A stretch of DNA of 64,000 nucleotides from Curtobacterium sp. TC1 (GCF_019844075.1 NZ_CP081964.1:2046001-2110000), one strand, 5' to 3'; positions 25,874-35,232 are shown, counted from the stretch's first letter. The notes: generated by a model not told the origin, from the letters alone. Numbers and translations are program-made.

Positions 25874-26754
25874 CCGCCATCGCCCCTCGCCGCCCCGGAC
25901 GCGCCGTCCTCGCCGGCGCGCTCGCGCCCCTGCGCGGCTCGACCGCGCTGAGCATCGGTCTCGGCCTCATCGCCCTGCACGTCGTGCTCGCACTCCTCGC
26001 CCCGGTCATCGCCGGGCACGACCCGGTGGCCACGAACGCCGGCGACGTCCTCGCCGGACCGACCTGGACGCACTGGCTCGGCACCGACCAGTACGGCCGT
26101 GACGTCTTGTCGCGGACCCTCAACGGCGGCCGGTACGCCCTGCTCGTGACGTTCCTGGCCACGACCATCGCAGTGGCCGTCGGCACCGTGCTCGGCTGCA
26201 TCACGGCGTACGCGGACAACTGGTTCGACGAGGCCGTCATGCGCGTCGTCGACGCCCTGCTCAGCGTGCCGTCGATCCTCGCCCTGCTCGTCGTCGTCAC
26301 CGTCTTCGACGCCGGGCTCTGGGTCATCGTCCTCGCCGTCACCGTCGTCTACGCGCCCGCCGTGACCCGCGTCGTCCGTGGTGCCGCCCGCACCGTCATC
26401 ACGCAGGACTACGTGACGGCAGCCCGAGCCCGTGGTGAACGCGCGCTGTCGATCGTGTTCCGGGAGATCCTGCCGAACGTCCTCGACGTGGTGCTCGTCG
26501 AGTACGCCATGCGGGCCTCGTGGATCGTCCTGCTCGTCGCGTCGCTGTCCTTCCTCGGGTTCGGCGCGAACCCGCCGAATCCGGACTGGGGCCTGATGGT
26601 GCAGGAGAACCGCACCGCCCTGACCGTCGTCCCGCTCGGGACGCTCGCGCCGATCGTCGCCCTGGCGACCCTGGTGATCGGGCTCAACCTCGCCGCCGAC
26701 GGCCTGAGCAAGTCGCTCGGCGTCGACCGCGCCAAGCAGGGAGTGAGCGCATGA
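25870..26754 (+). CDS. ABC transporter permease, DppC-like
   Basis: A 294-residue DppC/OppC partner. WTHWLGTDQYGRDVLSRTLNG, the ARARGERALSIVFREILPN coupling loop and GANPPNPDWGLMV are the family marks. It forms the membrane channel with the preceding permease. 4-nt overlaps on both sides. Confidence 0.92.
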   Translation: MTAIAPRRPGRAVLAGALAPLRGSTALSIGLGLIALHVVLALLAPVIAGHDPVATNAGDVLAGPTWTHWLGTDQYGRDVLSRTLNGGRYALLVTFLATTIAVAVGTVLGCITAYADNWFDEAVMRVVDALLSVPSILALLVVVTVFDAGLWVIVLAVTVVYAPAVTRVVRGAARTVITQDYVTAARARGERALSIVFREILPNVLDVVLVEYAMRASWIVLLVASLSFLGFGANPPNPDWGLMVQENRTALTVVPLGTLAPIVALATLVIGLNLAADGLSKSLGVDRAKQGVSA

Positions 26755-28538
26755 CCGCCACCGACACCAGCGCCGCGTCGGCCACGACGGCGACCGCACC
26801 GGACCCGATCGTCCGCGTCGACGACCTCGCGATCTCCTACGCTGCCGGCAAGCGCCTGGTCCCCGTGGTCCGGGGCGTGTCCTTCGCGATCCCCGCCGGC
26901 CGCACCCTCGGCCTGGTCGGGGAGTCCGGCAGCGGCAAGTCCACCGTCGCCCGGACGCTGCTGGCACACCTCCGTGCCGGCTCGACGATCGTCGGCGGCT
27001 CGGTCCGCGTCGGCGGTGACGACGTCTTCGCGCTGTCGCCGTCCGGCCGGCGCGAGCTCCGCGGTGGCGTCGCGTCCGTCGTGGCGCAGAACGCGGGCCA
27101 GGCCCTCACCCCGTCGATGCGCGTCGGCGAGCAGATCCGCGAGGCCCTCCGCGCGCACCGTGAGCCGGACGGCCCGGAACGGGTCCTCGAACTCGTCCGG
27201 TTGGTCCGGCTGCCCGACCCGGAGACGATCGTCCGCCGCTACCCGCACCAGCTCTCCGGCGGGCAGCAGCAGCGCATCGCGATCGCGATGGCCGTGGCGG
27301 CCCGCCCCCGGGTGCTCGTCCTCGACGAACCCACGACGGCGCTCGACGTCGTCACCCAGGCAGCCGTCCTCGACCTGATCGCGGACCTCGGCCGGCAGCT
27401 CGGCATGGCGGTCCTGCTCGTCAGCCACGACCTCGGCGTCGTGTCCGCGATGGCGGACGAGATCGCCGTCATGCGCGACGGCGAGATCGTCGAGCACGCC
27501 GCCACGGCGGCGCTCTTCGCCGCCCCGCAGCACGAGTACACGCGCGCCCTGCTGGCCGCGGTGTCGGACGGGCGGCGGCCGGGAGGACCGGGGCACGTGC
27601 CCGAGGACGCGACCGCCCCGGAGACGGTCGACTCCACGACCACCGGCACCGTGCCTCCCGACCGCTCCGCCCGTCTCGTGGTGACCGCGGACGACCTGGT
27701 GATCCGCTACGCCCGCGGCCTGCCGGCCGCCGTCGACGGCGTCTCGTTCACGATCGCCGAGCGCGAGACGCTCGCCGTCGTCGGCGAGTCCGGCAGCGGC
27801 AAGTCGACGCTCGCGACGGCGCTGGCCGGGCTTGTGCCCGCCGAGTCCGGCACCTTCGCCTACGACGACGGCACCACGAGCGGCGACCTGCGCGAGCCGA
27901 TCGCCGGACGGACGGCGGCACTGCGGCGCGCGGTGCAGCTCGTGTTCCAGAACGCCGACACCTCGCTCAACCCGCGGCGCACCGTGGGGGCGGCCATCGG
28001 GCGTCCGCTCAAGCTGTTCACGGGCGCCTCCTCACGACAGCGCGTCGGCGAGCTGCTCACCCAGGTCGGCCTCGGACCGGAGTTCGCCGACCGGCTGCCG
28101 GCCCAGCTGTCCGGTGGGCAGCGGCAGCGCGTCGGGATCGCGCGCGCCCTCGCCGCCGGGCCCTCGCTCGTGATCGCCGACGAGATCACCACCGCGCTCG
28201 ACGTGCAGGTGCAGGCCGGGATCCTCGCGCTCCTCGCCGACCTGCAGCGCGAGCGCGGACTGAGCTGCCTGTTCATCAGCCACGACCTGGCCGTCGTCCG
28301 GGGCGTCGCCGACCGGGTCGCGGTGATGACCGGCGGCCGGATCGTCGAGATCGGACCGACCGAGCGGGTGTTCACCGGCCCGAACCACCCGTACACGTCG
28401 ACGCTGCTCGCCGCGACGCTCGAACCGGGCAGCACCGTGCTGCCCGACGTCGGTGACGGTGTGCCGCGCTGGAAGCACGCCGAGGGCTGGACCGACCACG
28501 GCGACGGACACCGCACCCGCAACTGGGAGGACGCATGA
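26751..28538 (+). CDS. Fused two-domain peptide ABC transporter ATPase (DppD-DppF type)
   Basis: A 595-residue protein with two complete ATPase domains. Domain 1 (about 20-275) has GESGSGKST, LSGGQQQR and VLVLDEPTTALD. Domain 2 (about 305-560) has GESGSGKST, LSGGQRQR and LVIADEITTALD. OppD/F-type C-terminal extensions (FTGPNHPYTSTLL) are present. The fusion replaces the usual DppD/DppF pair and should form both nucleotide-binding sites by itself. ATGA overlap with its neighbours. Confidence 0.92.
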   Translation: MTATDTSAASATTATAPDPIVRVDDLAISYAAGKRLVPVVRGVSFAIPAGRTLGLVGESGSGKSTVARTLLAHLRAGSTIVGGSVRVGGDDVFALSPSGRRELRGGVASVVAQNAGQALTPSMRVGEQIREALRAHREPDGPERVLELVRLVRLPDPETIVRRYPHQLSGGQQQRIAIAMAVAARPRVLVLDEPTTALDVVTQAAVLDLIADLGRQLGMAVLLVSHDLGVVSAMADEIAVMRDGEIVEHAATAALFAAPQHEYTRALLAAVSDGRRPGGPGHVPEDATAPETVDSTTTGTVPPDRSARLVVTADDLVIRYARGLPAAVDGVSFTIAERETLAVVGESGSGKSTLATALAGLVPAESGTFAYDDGTTSGDLREPIAGRTAALRRAVQLVFQNADTSLNPRRTVGAAIGRPLKLFTGASSRQRVGELLTQVGLGPEFADRLPAQLSGGQRQRVGIARALAAGPSLVIADEITTALDVQVQAGILALLADLQRERGLSCLFISHDLAVVRGVADRVAVMTGGRIVEIGPTERVFTGPNHPYTSTLLAATLEPGSTVLPDVGDGVPRWKHAEGWTDHGDGHRTRNWEDA

Positions 28539-30592
28539 CCGACGGGGCCACTCCCGCCACCTTCACCGCCATCGGCGACACGGGTTCGCTGCCCGAGGGC
28601 GTGACCGTCCGCGACGAGTGGATCCCGATGCCCGACGGCGTCCGGCTGCACACCCGGATCTGGTCACCGGTGTCGCCCGACGGTCCGGTGCCCGTCCTGC
28701 TCGAGTACCTGCCGTACCGGCTCGACGACTGGACCGCGCCCCGCGACTCCGAGCGGCACCCCTGGTACGCCCAGCACGGGTACGCGTCGGTCCGGGTCGA
28801 CATCCGGGGCAGCGGTTCGTCGGACGGGTTCTTCGACGACGAGTACAGCGAGCAGGAGCTCCGTGACGGCGAGGCCGTGATCGCCTGGCTCGCCGCGCAG
28901 GAGTGGTCCACGGGCGCCGTCGGCATGTTCGGCATCTCCTGGGGCGGGTTCAACGCCCTGCAGTTGGCTGCGCGGGCACCAGCGGCCCTCAAGGCGATCG
29001 TCACGGTGTGCTCGACCGACGACCGGTACGACAACGACGTGCACTACGTCGGCGGTGCGGTGCTCGGCATCGACATGGCCGCGTGGGGCGCGACGATGTT
29101 CGCGTTCAACTCGCGACCACCGCGGCCCGAGGTCGTCGGCAGCGGCTGGGTCGACCGGTGGCGCGAGCGCCTCGAGGCGAACCGGCCGATGACGCCGGTG
29201 TGGTTGTCCCACCAGGAGCGCGACGACTACTGGCGGCACGGGAGCGCCGCCGAGGAGTACGGGAACATCGGGGCAGCCGTCCTGGCCGTCGGCGGCTGGG
29301 CGGACCCGTACCGCGACACCGTGCTCCGACTGGTGTCGAACGTGCAGTCCCCGGTCAAGGGCATCGTGGGGCCGTGGTCGCACCAGTACCCGGACCGCGG
29401 TCTCGCACCCGGCCCGTCGATCGGGTTCCTGCAGGAGACGCTGCGCTGGTGGGACCGCTGGCTGCGGGACGAGGACACCGGGGTCGAGCAGGACCCCGCA
29501 CTGCGGGCCTGGATCAACGACGGCGAAGCACCGGCGACGTACTACGAGTCCCGACGGGGTCGGTGGGTCGGCGCCGAAGCATGGCCCTCAGCAGCGACCC
29601 ACCGGCGCGTGCTGCCCCTCGCGACACTCCGCGGCGGTGGCGACGGCCCGGTCGTCGTCCGCTCGCCGCAGCACACCGGTGCCGACGCCGGCCGGTTCTT
29701 CCCGTTCGGCAACGCGACCGACCTGCCACCCGACCAGCGTGCCGAGGACGGCCGATCCGTCTGCTTCGACCTGCCCGTCGGCAAGGCGTTCGACCTGCTG
29801 GGCAACGTCGTCGTCACGCTGTCGGTCACGAGCGACGAGCCCCGCGCCACCCTGACGGTGCGGTTGTGCGACGTCGCGCCGGACGGCTCCTCGACGCTCG
29901 TCACCCGCGGGGTGCTCAACGCGGCGAAGCGGGACGGGATGGACCGCAACGACCCGCTCGTCCCGGGAGCGACCGCGTCGCTGCCGGTGCAGCTGGTCGC
30001 GACCGGTCACCGGTTCGCCGCCGGGCACCGCCTGCGGATCGCGGTCTCGTCGTCGTACTGGCCCTGGGTCTGGCCGCACGGCACCGAGGCCACCCTCACG
30101 GTCGACCCGGCGACGTCCGAGGTGTGCCTGCCGGTCTGGACGCGCGACACCGACGACGACGTGCGGTTCGACGAGCCAGAGCGGTCGACGCCGCTGGCGA
30201 TCGACCGCGTGGCACCGACCGAGCGGCTGCCGCAACGCACGGTCACGCACGACGTCGAGTCGGGGGAGTGGACCCTCGACGTCGACCCCGGCTACGGCGG
30301 CGGACGGGTGTACCCCGACGGACTCGTCTTCAGCGAGGACGCCCGCGAGACCTACCGCATCCGGTCGGACGACCCGAACTCGGCCGTGGCTGCGTCGCGT
30401 TGGTCGATCGGCCTGGCGAAGCCGGAGTGGACGGCACGGCTCGAGACGTCGTCCGAGGTCACCGCCGACGCCGACGCCTTCCACGTCGTGAACACCGTCC
30501 GTGCCTGGGCTCGTGACGGCGGCCCCGACGTGGACGAGGTCCTGGTCACCGAACAGACGTTCGTCGACGACGTCCCGCGGACCTCGGCATGA
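28535..30592 (+). CDS. CocE/NonD-type (X-Pro dipeptidyl-peptidase S15) hydrolase
   Basis: A 685-residue alpha/beta-hydrolase. The catalytic Ser is in FGISWGGFNALQ (about residue 133), and Asp in GGWADPYRD and His in GPWSHQYPD are candidates for the triad. VRVDIRGSGSSDG forms the oxyanion region. A C-terminal jelly-roll domain follows, as in cocaine esterase and X-Pro peptidases. No signal peptide, so it acts in the cytoplasm on what the coupled ABC system imports. An acyl-amino-acid or proline-containing peptide is plausible. Confidence 0.9.
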   Translation: MTDGATPATFTAIGDTGSLPEGVTVRDEWIPMPDGVRLHTRIWSPVSPDGPVPVLLEYLPYRLDDWTAPRDSERHPWYAQHGYASVRVDIRGSGSSDGFFDDEYSEQELRDGEAVIAWLAAQEWSTGAVGMFGISWGGFNALQLAARAPAALKAIVTVCSTDDRYDNDVHYVGGAVLGIDMAAWGATMFAFNSRPPRPEVVGSGWVDRWRERLEANRPMTPVWLSHQERDDYWRHGSAAEEYGNIGAAVLAVGGWADPYRDTVLRLVSNVQSPVKGIVGPWSHQYPDRGLAPGPSIGFLQETLRWWDRWLRDEDTGVEQDPALRAWINDGEAPATYYESRRGRWVGAEAWPSAATHRRVLPLATLRGGGDGPVVVRSPQHTGADAGRFFPFGNATDLPPDQRAEDGRSVCFDLPVGKAFDLLGNVVVTLSVTSDEPRATLTVRLCDVAPDGSSTLVTRGVLNAAKRDGMDRNDPLVPGATASLPVQLVATGHRFAAGHRLRIAVSSSYWPWVWPHGTEATLTVDPATSEVCLPVWTRDTDDDVRFDEPERSTPLAIDRVAPTERLPQRTVTHDVESGEWTLDVDPGYGGGRVYPDGLVFSEDARETYRIRSDDPNSAVAASRWSIGLAKPEWTARLETSSEVTADADAFHVVNTVRAWARDGGPDVDEVLVTEQTFVDDVPRTSA

Positions 30593-31284
30593 CCGGCGCG
30601 GCCGCGGAGGCGGCGGGCGCGGAGGCGGCGGGCGCGGCACCGCGGGTCCGGCAGCGTCCCGCCGTCCGGCGCGCCATGATCGTCGAGGCCGCCCGCGCCG
30701 TCATCGTCCGCAACGGCGTCGGGGCGACGGGCCTGCGGGACATCGCCGCCGAGGCCGGGGTGTCCGTCGGAACCGTGACCTACCACTTCGGCAGCGTGGC
30801 GGAGATCCTCAACGAGGTCGTCGTGCTCGAGACCGAGCGCTTCTACGGTGCGATCGTCATCGCCGTGGACGCCGAACCCGACCCCGTCGAGGCGCTGCGG
30901 ATGCTCGTCGCCCCGTTGTTCGGCGACACCGAGCAGGTCCGGCAGCACTGGCGGATCTGGTCCGACTACTGGACCGCGGTGGTCCGTCGGCCCGAGGTGG
31001 CCGCCGAGTACGCCGAACGGATCCGCGTCTGGGAGGCCTGCCTGGTCCGGGTGATCCGCCGCGGCGCCGATGCCGGGGTGTTCCGGGGTGGCGCCGAGCC
31101 CGCCGACCCGGACACCGTCGCCCTGAAGCTCGCGGCGTACAGCGACGGCGTCGCGACCCAGATCGCCCAGGGCGTCCCGGGGCTCACGAACACCGTCGCG
31201 CTGTCGTGGATGTGGACGTTCCTGGCGCACGAACTCGGTGTGCCGGCTGTGGACATCGCCGGAACCGGCCAGCAGCCCTTGTGA
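30589..31284 (+). CDS. TetR-family transcriptional regulator
   Basis: A 231-residue regulator. After an Ala/Glu-rich lead, the HTH is GATGLRDIAAEAGVSVGTVT with YHFGS (about 44-67). The rest is a helical ligand-binding domain (WRIWSDYWTAVVR). It ends the peptide-uptake operon, coupled by a 4-nt overlap, and probably represses it through the palindrome at 23209-23226. An iron box for the next gene starts one base after its stop. Confidence 0.9.
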   Translation: MTGAAAEAAGAEAAGAAPRVRQRPAVRRAMIVEAARAVIVRNGVGATGLRDIAAEAGVSVGTVTYHFGSVAEILNEVVVLETERFYGAIVIAVDAEPDPVEALRMLVAPLFGDTEQVRQHWRIWSDYWTAVVRRPEVAAEYAERIRVWEACLVRVIRRGADAGVFRGGAEPADPDTVALKLAAYSDGVATQIAQGVPGLTNTVALSWMWTFLAHELGVPAVDIAGTGQQPL

Positions 31285-31303
31285 TGAGGTAAGGCTTGCC
31301 TTA
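31285..31303 (+). promoter_or_regulatory. DtxR/IdeR-type iron box
   Basis: TGAGGTAAGGCTTGCCTTA matches 17 of 19 positions of the IdeR/DtxR consensus and contains GGTAAGGC-TT-GCCTTACC as a perfect dyad. It overlaps TACCGT (31302-31307), the -10 box of the next gene. Confidence 0.8.
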
Positions 31304-31313
31304 CCGTTGCAGC

Positions 31314-31727
31314 ATGGCACGGACCCGGCGACAGCCCACCGAACGCATCCTCATCGCCGGCGGCGTCGAGGACCTGTCGGAGATCCGCCGCCAGCTCGAG
31401 GACCTGCCGGAGAACGCGTACGGCCAGGTCTTCGTCGAGGTCGCCCTCGACGAGCAGGTCCGCATCCTTCCCGCTCCGCCCCGCGTGACCGTGACGTGGC
31501 TGGTCCGCAGCGCCCGCGCCTCCGCCGTGTCGCCGCTCGTGTTCGCCGACCACGGTGAGGCACTCGCGCACGCCCTGACCGGGTGGGCCGCCGAGTGGTG
31601 CGTCGCCGACTGCGAACCGCGCACGAGCGTCTGGATCGGGTGCACCGAGAGCCCCTGGGTCGAGCGCGCGCGGTCCGTCGTGCAGATCGAGCTCAGCGAC
31701 GCCGGTTTCGACACCCTCGTCGGCTGA
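31314..31727 (+). CDS. Stand-alone SIP-domain protein (siderophore-interacting C-terminal domain)
   Basis: The 137 residues match only the NAD(P)H-binding C-terminal half of siderophore-interacting ferric reductases: ILIAGGVEDLSEIRRQLEDL, GQVFVEVALDEQ, VTWLVRSA and AEWCVADCEPRTSVWIGC. The flavin-binding N-terminal half is missing and not encoded nearby. TACCGT lies six bases before the ATG, so it is probably leaderless, and the iron box should silence it when iron is plentiful. It may assist ferric-siderophore reduction together with a separate flavin protein. Confidence 0.75.
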   Translation: MARTRRQPTERILIAGGVEDLSEIRRQLEDLPENAYGQVFVEVALDEQVRILPAPPRVTVTWLVRSARASAVSPLVFADHGEALAHALTGWAAEWCVADCEPRTSVWIGCTESPWVERARSVVQIELSDAGFDTLVG

Positions 31728-31862
31728 CCGCCGCCGGTAAGGGCAGCCTCTACTTCCTTGCGGCATACAAGGGAAGGGGGCATGGTTGTGACCATCGGCA
31801 GCACCGAACTGGTCAGGACAGGCCCAGCGATCCGGTGTGACCACGACGCAGGAGGTTCAGAC

Positions 31863-32363
31863 ATGACCACGACCACCACCAGCACCACGACCACCACGTC
31901 CCCGTTCTCGACGACGCCGGAGCTCGCCGCCGGAGTGGCACAGTTCCTCGCCCCCGTCGTGATCGACCTCGAGGCACTCGTCGTCAACGGCAAGCAGGCG
32001 CACTGGCACGTCCGGGGCCGCAACTTCGTCGGCGTGCACGAGCTCCTCGACGACATCGTCGAGCACGCCCAGGCCTACGCCGACACCGCCGCGGAGCGCA
32101 TCGTCGCCCTCGGCCTGCCGGTCGACTCGCGCATCGCGACCGTCGCCGCCAACACGACGCTGCCGCCGCTGTCGCAGGGCTTCCAGAACTCCGACGTCAC
32201 CATCACCGAGGTCATCGCCCAGATCGACGCGGCCCTGCTCCAGGTCCGTCGCGCCGTCGAGGGCCTCGACGAGGTCGACCTCAACAGCCAGGACGTCGTC
32301 ATCGAGATCGAGCGCGGCCTGACGAAGGACCGTTGGTTCCTGCAGGCGCACCTCGCCGCCTGA
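31863..32363 (+). CDS. dps: Dps-family DNA-binding ferritin-like protein
   Basis: A 166-residue Dps protein. A Thr/Ser-rich tail (about 18 residues) precedes the ferritin-like domain. The ferroxidase signature is present: NGKQAHWHVRGRNFVGVHEL and LLDDIVEHAQAYADTAAERI. It stores iron and protects DNA from peroxide. SD GGAGG lies 7 nt before ATG 31863. It lies 135 nt after the iron-regulated SIP gene, with a CATACA -10-like box in the gap. A large palindromic terminator follows. Confidence 0.93.
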   Translation: MTTTTTSTTTTTSPFSTTPELAAGVAQFLAPVVIDLEALVVNGKQAHWHVRGRNFVGVHELLDDIVEHAQAYADTAAERIVALGLPVDSRIATVAANTTLPPLSQGFQNSDVTITEVIAQIDAALLQVRRAVEGLDEVDLNSQDVVIEIERGLTKDRWFLQAHLAA

Positions 32364-32376
32364 GTCGCGACCACCC

Positions 32377-32422
32377 ACGGACGGGAGGCCCGGTGCCAGC
32401 TGGCACCGGGCCTCCCGTCCGT
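32377..32422. terminator. Perfect 46-bp palindromic terminator, GACGGGAGGCC family
   Basis: A mismatch-free palindrome centred on AGCT (32398-32401), arms from ACGGACGGGAGG to CCTCCCGTCCGT. It follows dps and converges on the response-regulator operon. Same family as 11791-11830, with shorter arms reused at 39676-39720. Confidence 0.85.
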
Positions 32423-32504
32423 CTGCGGCCCCGTCCGCCCACCGCGACCCGCGTCGACCCGGTGCGTCGCCGACGAGCGCGCGACACGCCGCTGGCGCGA
32501 CGCC

Positions 32505-32558
32505 GAGGTTCCACGGATCGACGTTTCGGCGCGCGAGATGTGCAGATTTCGGAACCTC
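32505..32558 (+). repeat. 54-bp interspersed repeat with GAGGTTCC/GGAACCTC ends (copy 1)
   Basis: It begins GAGGTTCCACGGATCG and ends GATTTCGGAACCTC. Two other full copies of exactly the same length lie at 52519-52572 and 52725-52778. It sits between the dps terminator and the response-regulator 3' end. Confidence 0.8.
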
Positions 32559-32600
32559 AGGGGACGTGAGCGGCGCGCCTGGACGGACGGGCGCGACGCG

Positions 32601-33263
32601 TCAGCCCAGCGGGCGGACCAGGCCGGCCTCGTACGCCAGCACCACGGCGTGCACCCGGTCGCGCAACTGCAACTTCGCCAGCACCCGCCCCACGTGGGTC
32701 TTGACGGTCTGCTCCGCGATGAACAGGTCGCCCGCGATCTCGCCGTTCGACCGCCCGCGCGCCATGAGCAGGAACACGTCGCGCTCCCGGTCGGTCAGGA
32801 CGTCGAGCACCTCGGTGCGCGGAGCGGCGGTGACCGGTCCGGCGACGAACGCCTCGACCAGGTGCCGGGTCACGCGCGGAGCGAGCAGCGCCTCGCCCGC
32901 AGCCACCGTGCGCACCGCCGCGACGAGCTCGTCGGCGCTCGCGTCCTTGAGCAGGAAGCCGCTCGCCCCGGCCCGCAGGGCGTCGAACACGTAGTCGTCG
33001 ATGTCGAACGTCGTCAGCATGACCACGCGGACCGGTCGGTCCGTCGGCGCCGCCGTGATCCGTCGCGTCGCCTCGATCCCGTCGAGTTCCGGCATCCGGA
33101 CGTCCATCAGGATCACGTCCGGCTGCAGCCGGATCGCCGCGACCACCGCTTCGGCACCGTTCGCGGCCTCGCCCACGACCTCGACGTCGTCCTGGGCCTG
33201 GAGGATCGCCCGCAGTCCCATGCGGAACATCTGCTGGTCATCCACCACCATCACCCGCGTCAT
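32601..33263 (-). CDS. LuxR-type (NarL family) response regulator
   Basis: A 220-residue two-component regulator. The receiver domain has D9-D10-type acidic residues in VVDDQQ, phospho-acceptor Asp54 in ILMDVRMPELDG, Thr in MLTTFD and Lys in FLLKDAS. The C-terminal HTH (about 150-215: LTDRERDVFLLMARGRSNGE, TVKTHVGRVLAKL) binds DNA. ATGA overlap with the kinase gene makes them an obvious pair. Confidence 0.93.
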   Translation of the reverse strand: MTRVMVVDDQQMFRMGLRAILQAQDDVEVVGEAANGAEAVVAAIRLQPDVILMDVRMPELDGIEATRRITAAPTDRPVRVVMLTTFDIDDYVFDALRAGASGFLLKDASADELVAAVRTVAAGEALLAPRVTRHLVEAFVAGPVTAAPRTEVLDVLTDRERDVFLLMARGRSNGEIAGDLFIAEQTVKTHVGRVLAKLQLRDRVHAVVLAYEAGLVRPLG

Positions 33264-34477
33264 CGGCTTCCCCCGCCGGCTGCCGGCACGCGGACGGGCA
33301 GGGTCACCACGACCGTGAAGCCGCCGTCCGCCACGGGGCCGTGGTCGATCGTGCCGTCGAGCGCGGTCACCCGCTCGCGCATCCCGGCGAGGCCGAAGCC
33401 ACCGTCGTCGGGTGGTGCGGCCGGCACGGTGCCAGCTGGTGGAGGGGTGTTGGCGACCTCGACCCGGAGACGCGTGTCGAGCCTCCTGACCGTCACGACG
33501 GTCGACGCGCCGGGCGCGTGCCGGGCGACGTTGCCGAGCGCCTCCTGCACGACCCGGTAGACCGTGAGCTGTGCGAGCCGGTCGACGTCGTCGGCGACGT
33601 CGATGTCGAGCTCCACCGGGATGCCGGCTGCGCGCGTGGCCTGCACGAGCGCGGGCAGGTCGGTGAGGTCCGGCTGCGGCGCGCGCTCGGCGGCGGTGTC
33701 CCCGCGCAGGGTGCCGAGCAGCTGGCGCATCTCGCGCAGCGCCGTGCGCGAGGTCTCGGCGATCGCGGCGAACTCGGCGCGGGCCTCCTGCGGCAGGTCG
33801 GCCACCCGGTACGGGGCCGACTCCGCCTGCATGTGCACGACGGACATGCTGTGCGCGACGACGTCGTGCAGCTCGCGGGCGATCCGGGAGCGCTCCTCGA
33901 CCGTGCGGCGCCGGGCCTGCTCGAGCTCGGCGTCGCGGCGGGCGGCGACGAGCTCCTGGCGGATGCTGCGCCGCTGCCCGATGACGACGGCGGCCGCGGC
34001 GACCAGGAGCGTGTCGCCGGCCGACACGACGAAGCTCGTCGCCCACACGGCGGGCTGATCCCAGCGGCCCGGCGTCACGGCGACGAGCAGCAGGGGGAGC
34101 ACGGTGGCGACGGCCCACACGATCGCGGTCAGCCGCCAGGTCGAGCGGACCCCGAGCACGACGAGCAGGACGCTCAGGCCGATGATGCCGGTGACCGGGA
34201 TCGGCCACGGGCTCGTCTCGACCGGGGCAGTGAGCAGGCCGAGCGCGACGAGTCCGACCAGGTGGACCGCGGCGGCGGTGCGGGGGACGAACGGGGCGAT
34301 GCCGATGCTGACCGCGAGCACTGCCGACACGAGCAGGGAGAGCGGGACGGCGACGGCGTAGTGCACCGAGGTCACCGGGGCGGCGACGCTGAACAGGGAC
34401 ACCACCGAGACCACGAGTGCGATCCGGGTCGCCAGCGGCAGCCAGGTCGGTCGCGGGCGGAGCAAGGCGGTGGTCAC
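33260..34477 (-). CDS. Membrane histidine kinase (HisKA_3 family)
   Basis: A 405-residue sensor with about six membrane segments in the first 170 residues and little extracellular sequence, so it may sense the membrane itself. The phospho-acceptor is H204 in RELHDVVAHS. The ATPase domain carries VVQEALGNVARHA and GFGLAGMRERV. It is translationally coupled to the DedA gene upstream and the response regulator downstream. The coupling to DedA suggests a cell-envelope or membrane-stress signal. Confidence 0.92.
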   Translation of the reverse strand: MTTALLRPRPTWLPLATRIALVVSVVSLFSVAAPVTSVHYAVAVPLSLLVSAVLAVSIGIAPFVPRTAAAVHLVGLVALGLLTAPVETSPWPIPVTGIIGLSVLLVVLGVRSTWRLTAIVWAVATVLPLLLVAVTPGRWDQPAVWATSFVVSAGDTLLVAAAAVVIGQRRSIRQELVAARRDAELEQARRRTVEERSRIARELHDVVAHSMSVVHMQAESAPYRVADLPQEARAEFAAIAETSRTALREMRQLLGTLRGDTAAERAPQPDLTDLPALVQATRAAGIPVELDIDVADDVDRLAQLTVYRVVQEALGNVARHAPGASTVVTVRRLDTRLRVEVANTPPPAGTVPAAPPDDGGFGLAGMRERVTALDGTIDHGPVADGGFTVVVTLPVRVPAAGGGSR

Positions 34478-35232
34478 GGTCGGACGATCTCTCCGGTGGG
34501 GACGATGCGGGGTGTGGCGGACGGGGCGTGCGCGACCGGTGTGGTGCTCGCGGTGGACACGTCGGTCGCGGGCACCCCGGTCGCGGGCATCCCGGTCGTG
34601 GGGACGATCGCGGCGGCCGCTCGGGCGGCACGGGCGTCGCGCCTGCGGCTGATGCTACCGATGACCCGGTCGACCGCGATGCCGAGGACGCCCGCGACCA
34701 CCATCGACACCAGGGCGGCGACGAGCGGCTCGTGCAGCACCTGCGACGCGGCCAGGGCGATCCCGACCGAGGTCGCAGACCACGCCGTCCCGGCGATCGC
34801 ACTGATGGCGAGGAAGCGACGGTAGGGCAGCCGGGTCGCCCCGGCGGTCGTGTTCACCGCGACCCGGCCGACGGGGATGTAGCGGCCGACCAGGATCAGG
34901 CTCGCGGACCGGCGCTGCATCTGCCGCTCGGCGAACGCGAACGCCGCAGCGATGCGCGGCCGTCGGGACTGCGCCAGGCGGTCGAGTCCGATCCGGCGGC
35001 CGATCCAGTACGCCACCGAGTCGCCCGCGATCGCCCCCACCGCGGCGGCCACCAGGACGCCGGCCAGGACGGGCTGGCCGGACGTGGCAGCGATGGCGGC
35101 GACGGCGACCAGGGCCGACTCGCTCGGGACCGGCGGGAAGAAGCCGTCGACGAAGCACAGGGCGACGAGCACGACGTAGACGAGCGGACTCGCGGCCAAC
35201 TCGACGACGAACGGGGTGATCTGGTCGAACAC
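34474..35232 (-). CDS. DedA-family membrane protein (VTT domain)
   Basis: A 252-residue membrane protein. The family motif region ESALVAVAAIAA, GDSVAYWIGRRIG and the conserved VGRYIPVGRVAVNTTAGA are visible. DedA proteins act as lipid-carrier flippases/transporters, including undecaprenyl phosphate in some members. The last ~45 residues are a Pro/Thr/Ala-rich cytoplasmic tail. It overlaps the kinase gene by 4 nt, giving a DedA-kinase-regulator operon. Confidence 0.9.
   Translation of the reverse strand: MFDQITPFVVELAASPLVYVVLVALCFVDGFFPPVPSESALVAVAAIAATSGQPVLAGVLVAAAVGAIAGDSVAYWIGRRIGLDRLAQSRRPRIAAAFAFAERQMQRRSASLILVGRYIPVGRVAVNTTAGATRLPYRRFLAISAIAGTAWSATSVGIALAASQVLHEPLVAALVSMVVAGVLGIAVDRVIGSISRRRDARAARAAAAIVPTTGMPATGVPATDVSTASTTPVAHAPSATPRIVPTGEIVRP

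Noticed and set aside
31721..31770. Second iron box in front of dps
   Set aside because: GGTAAGGGCAGCCT only partly matches the consensus (about 12 of 19) and lacks a proper second arm.
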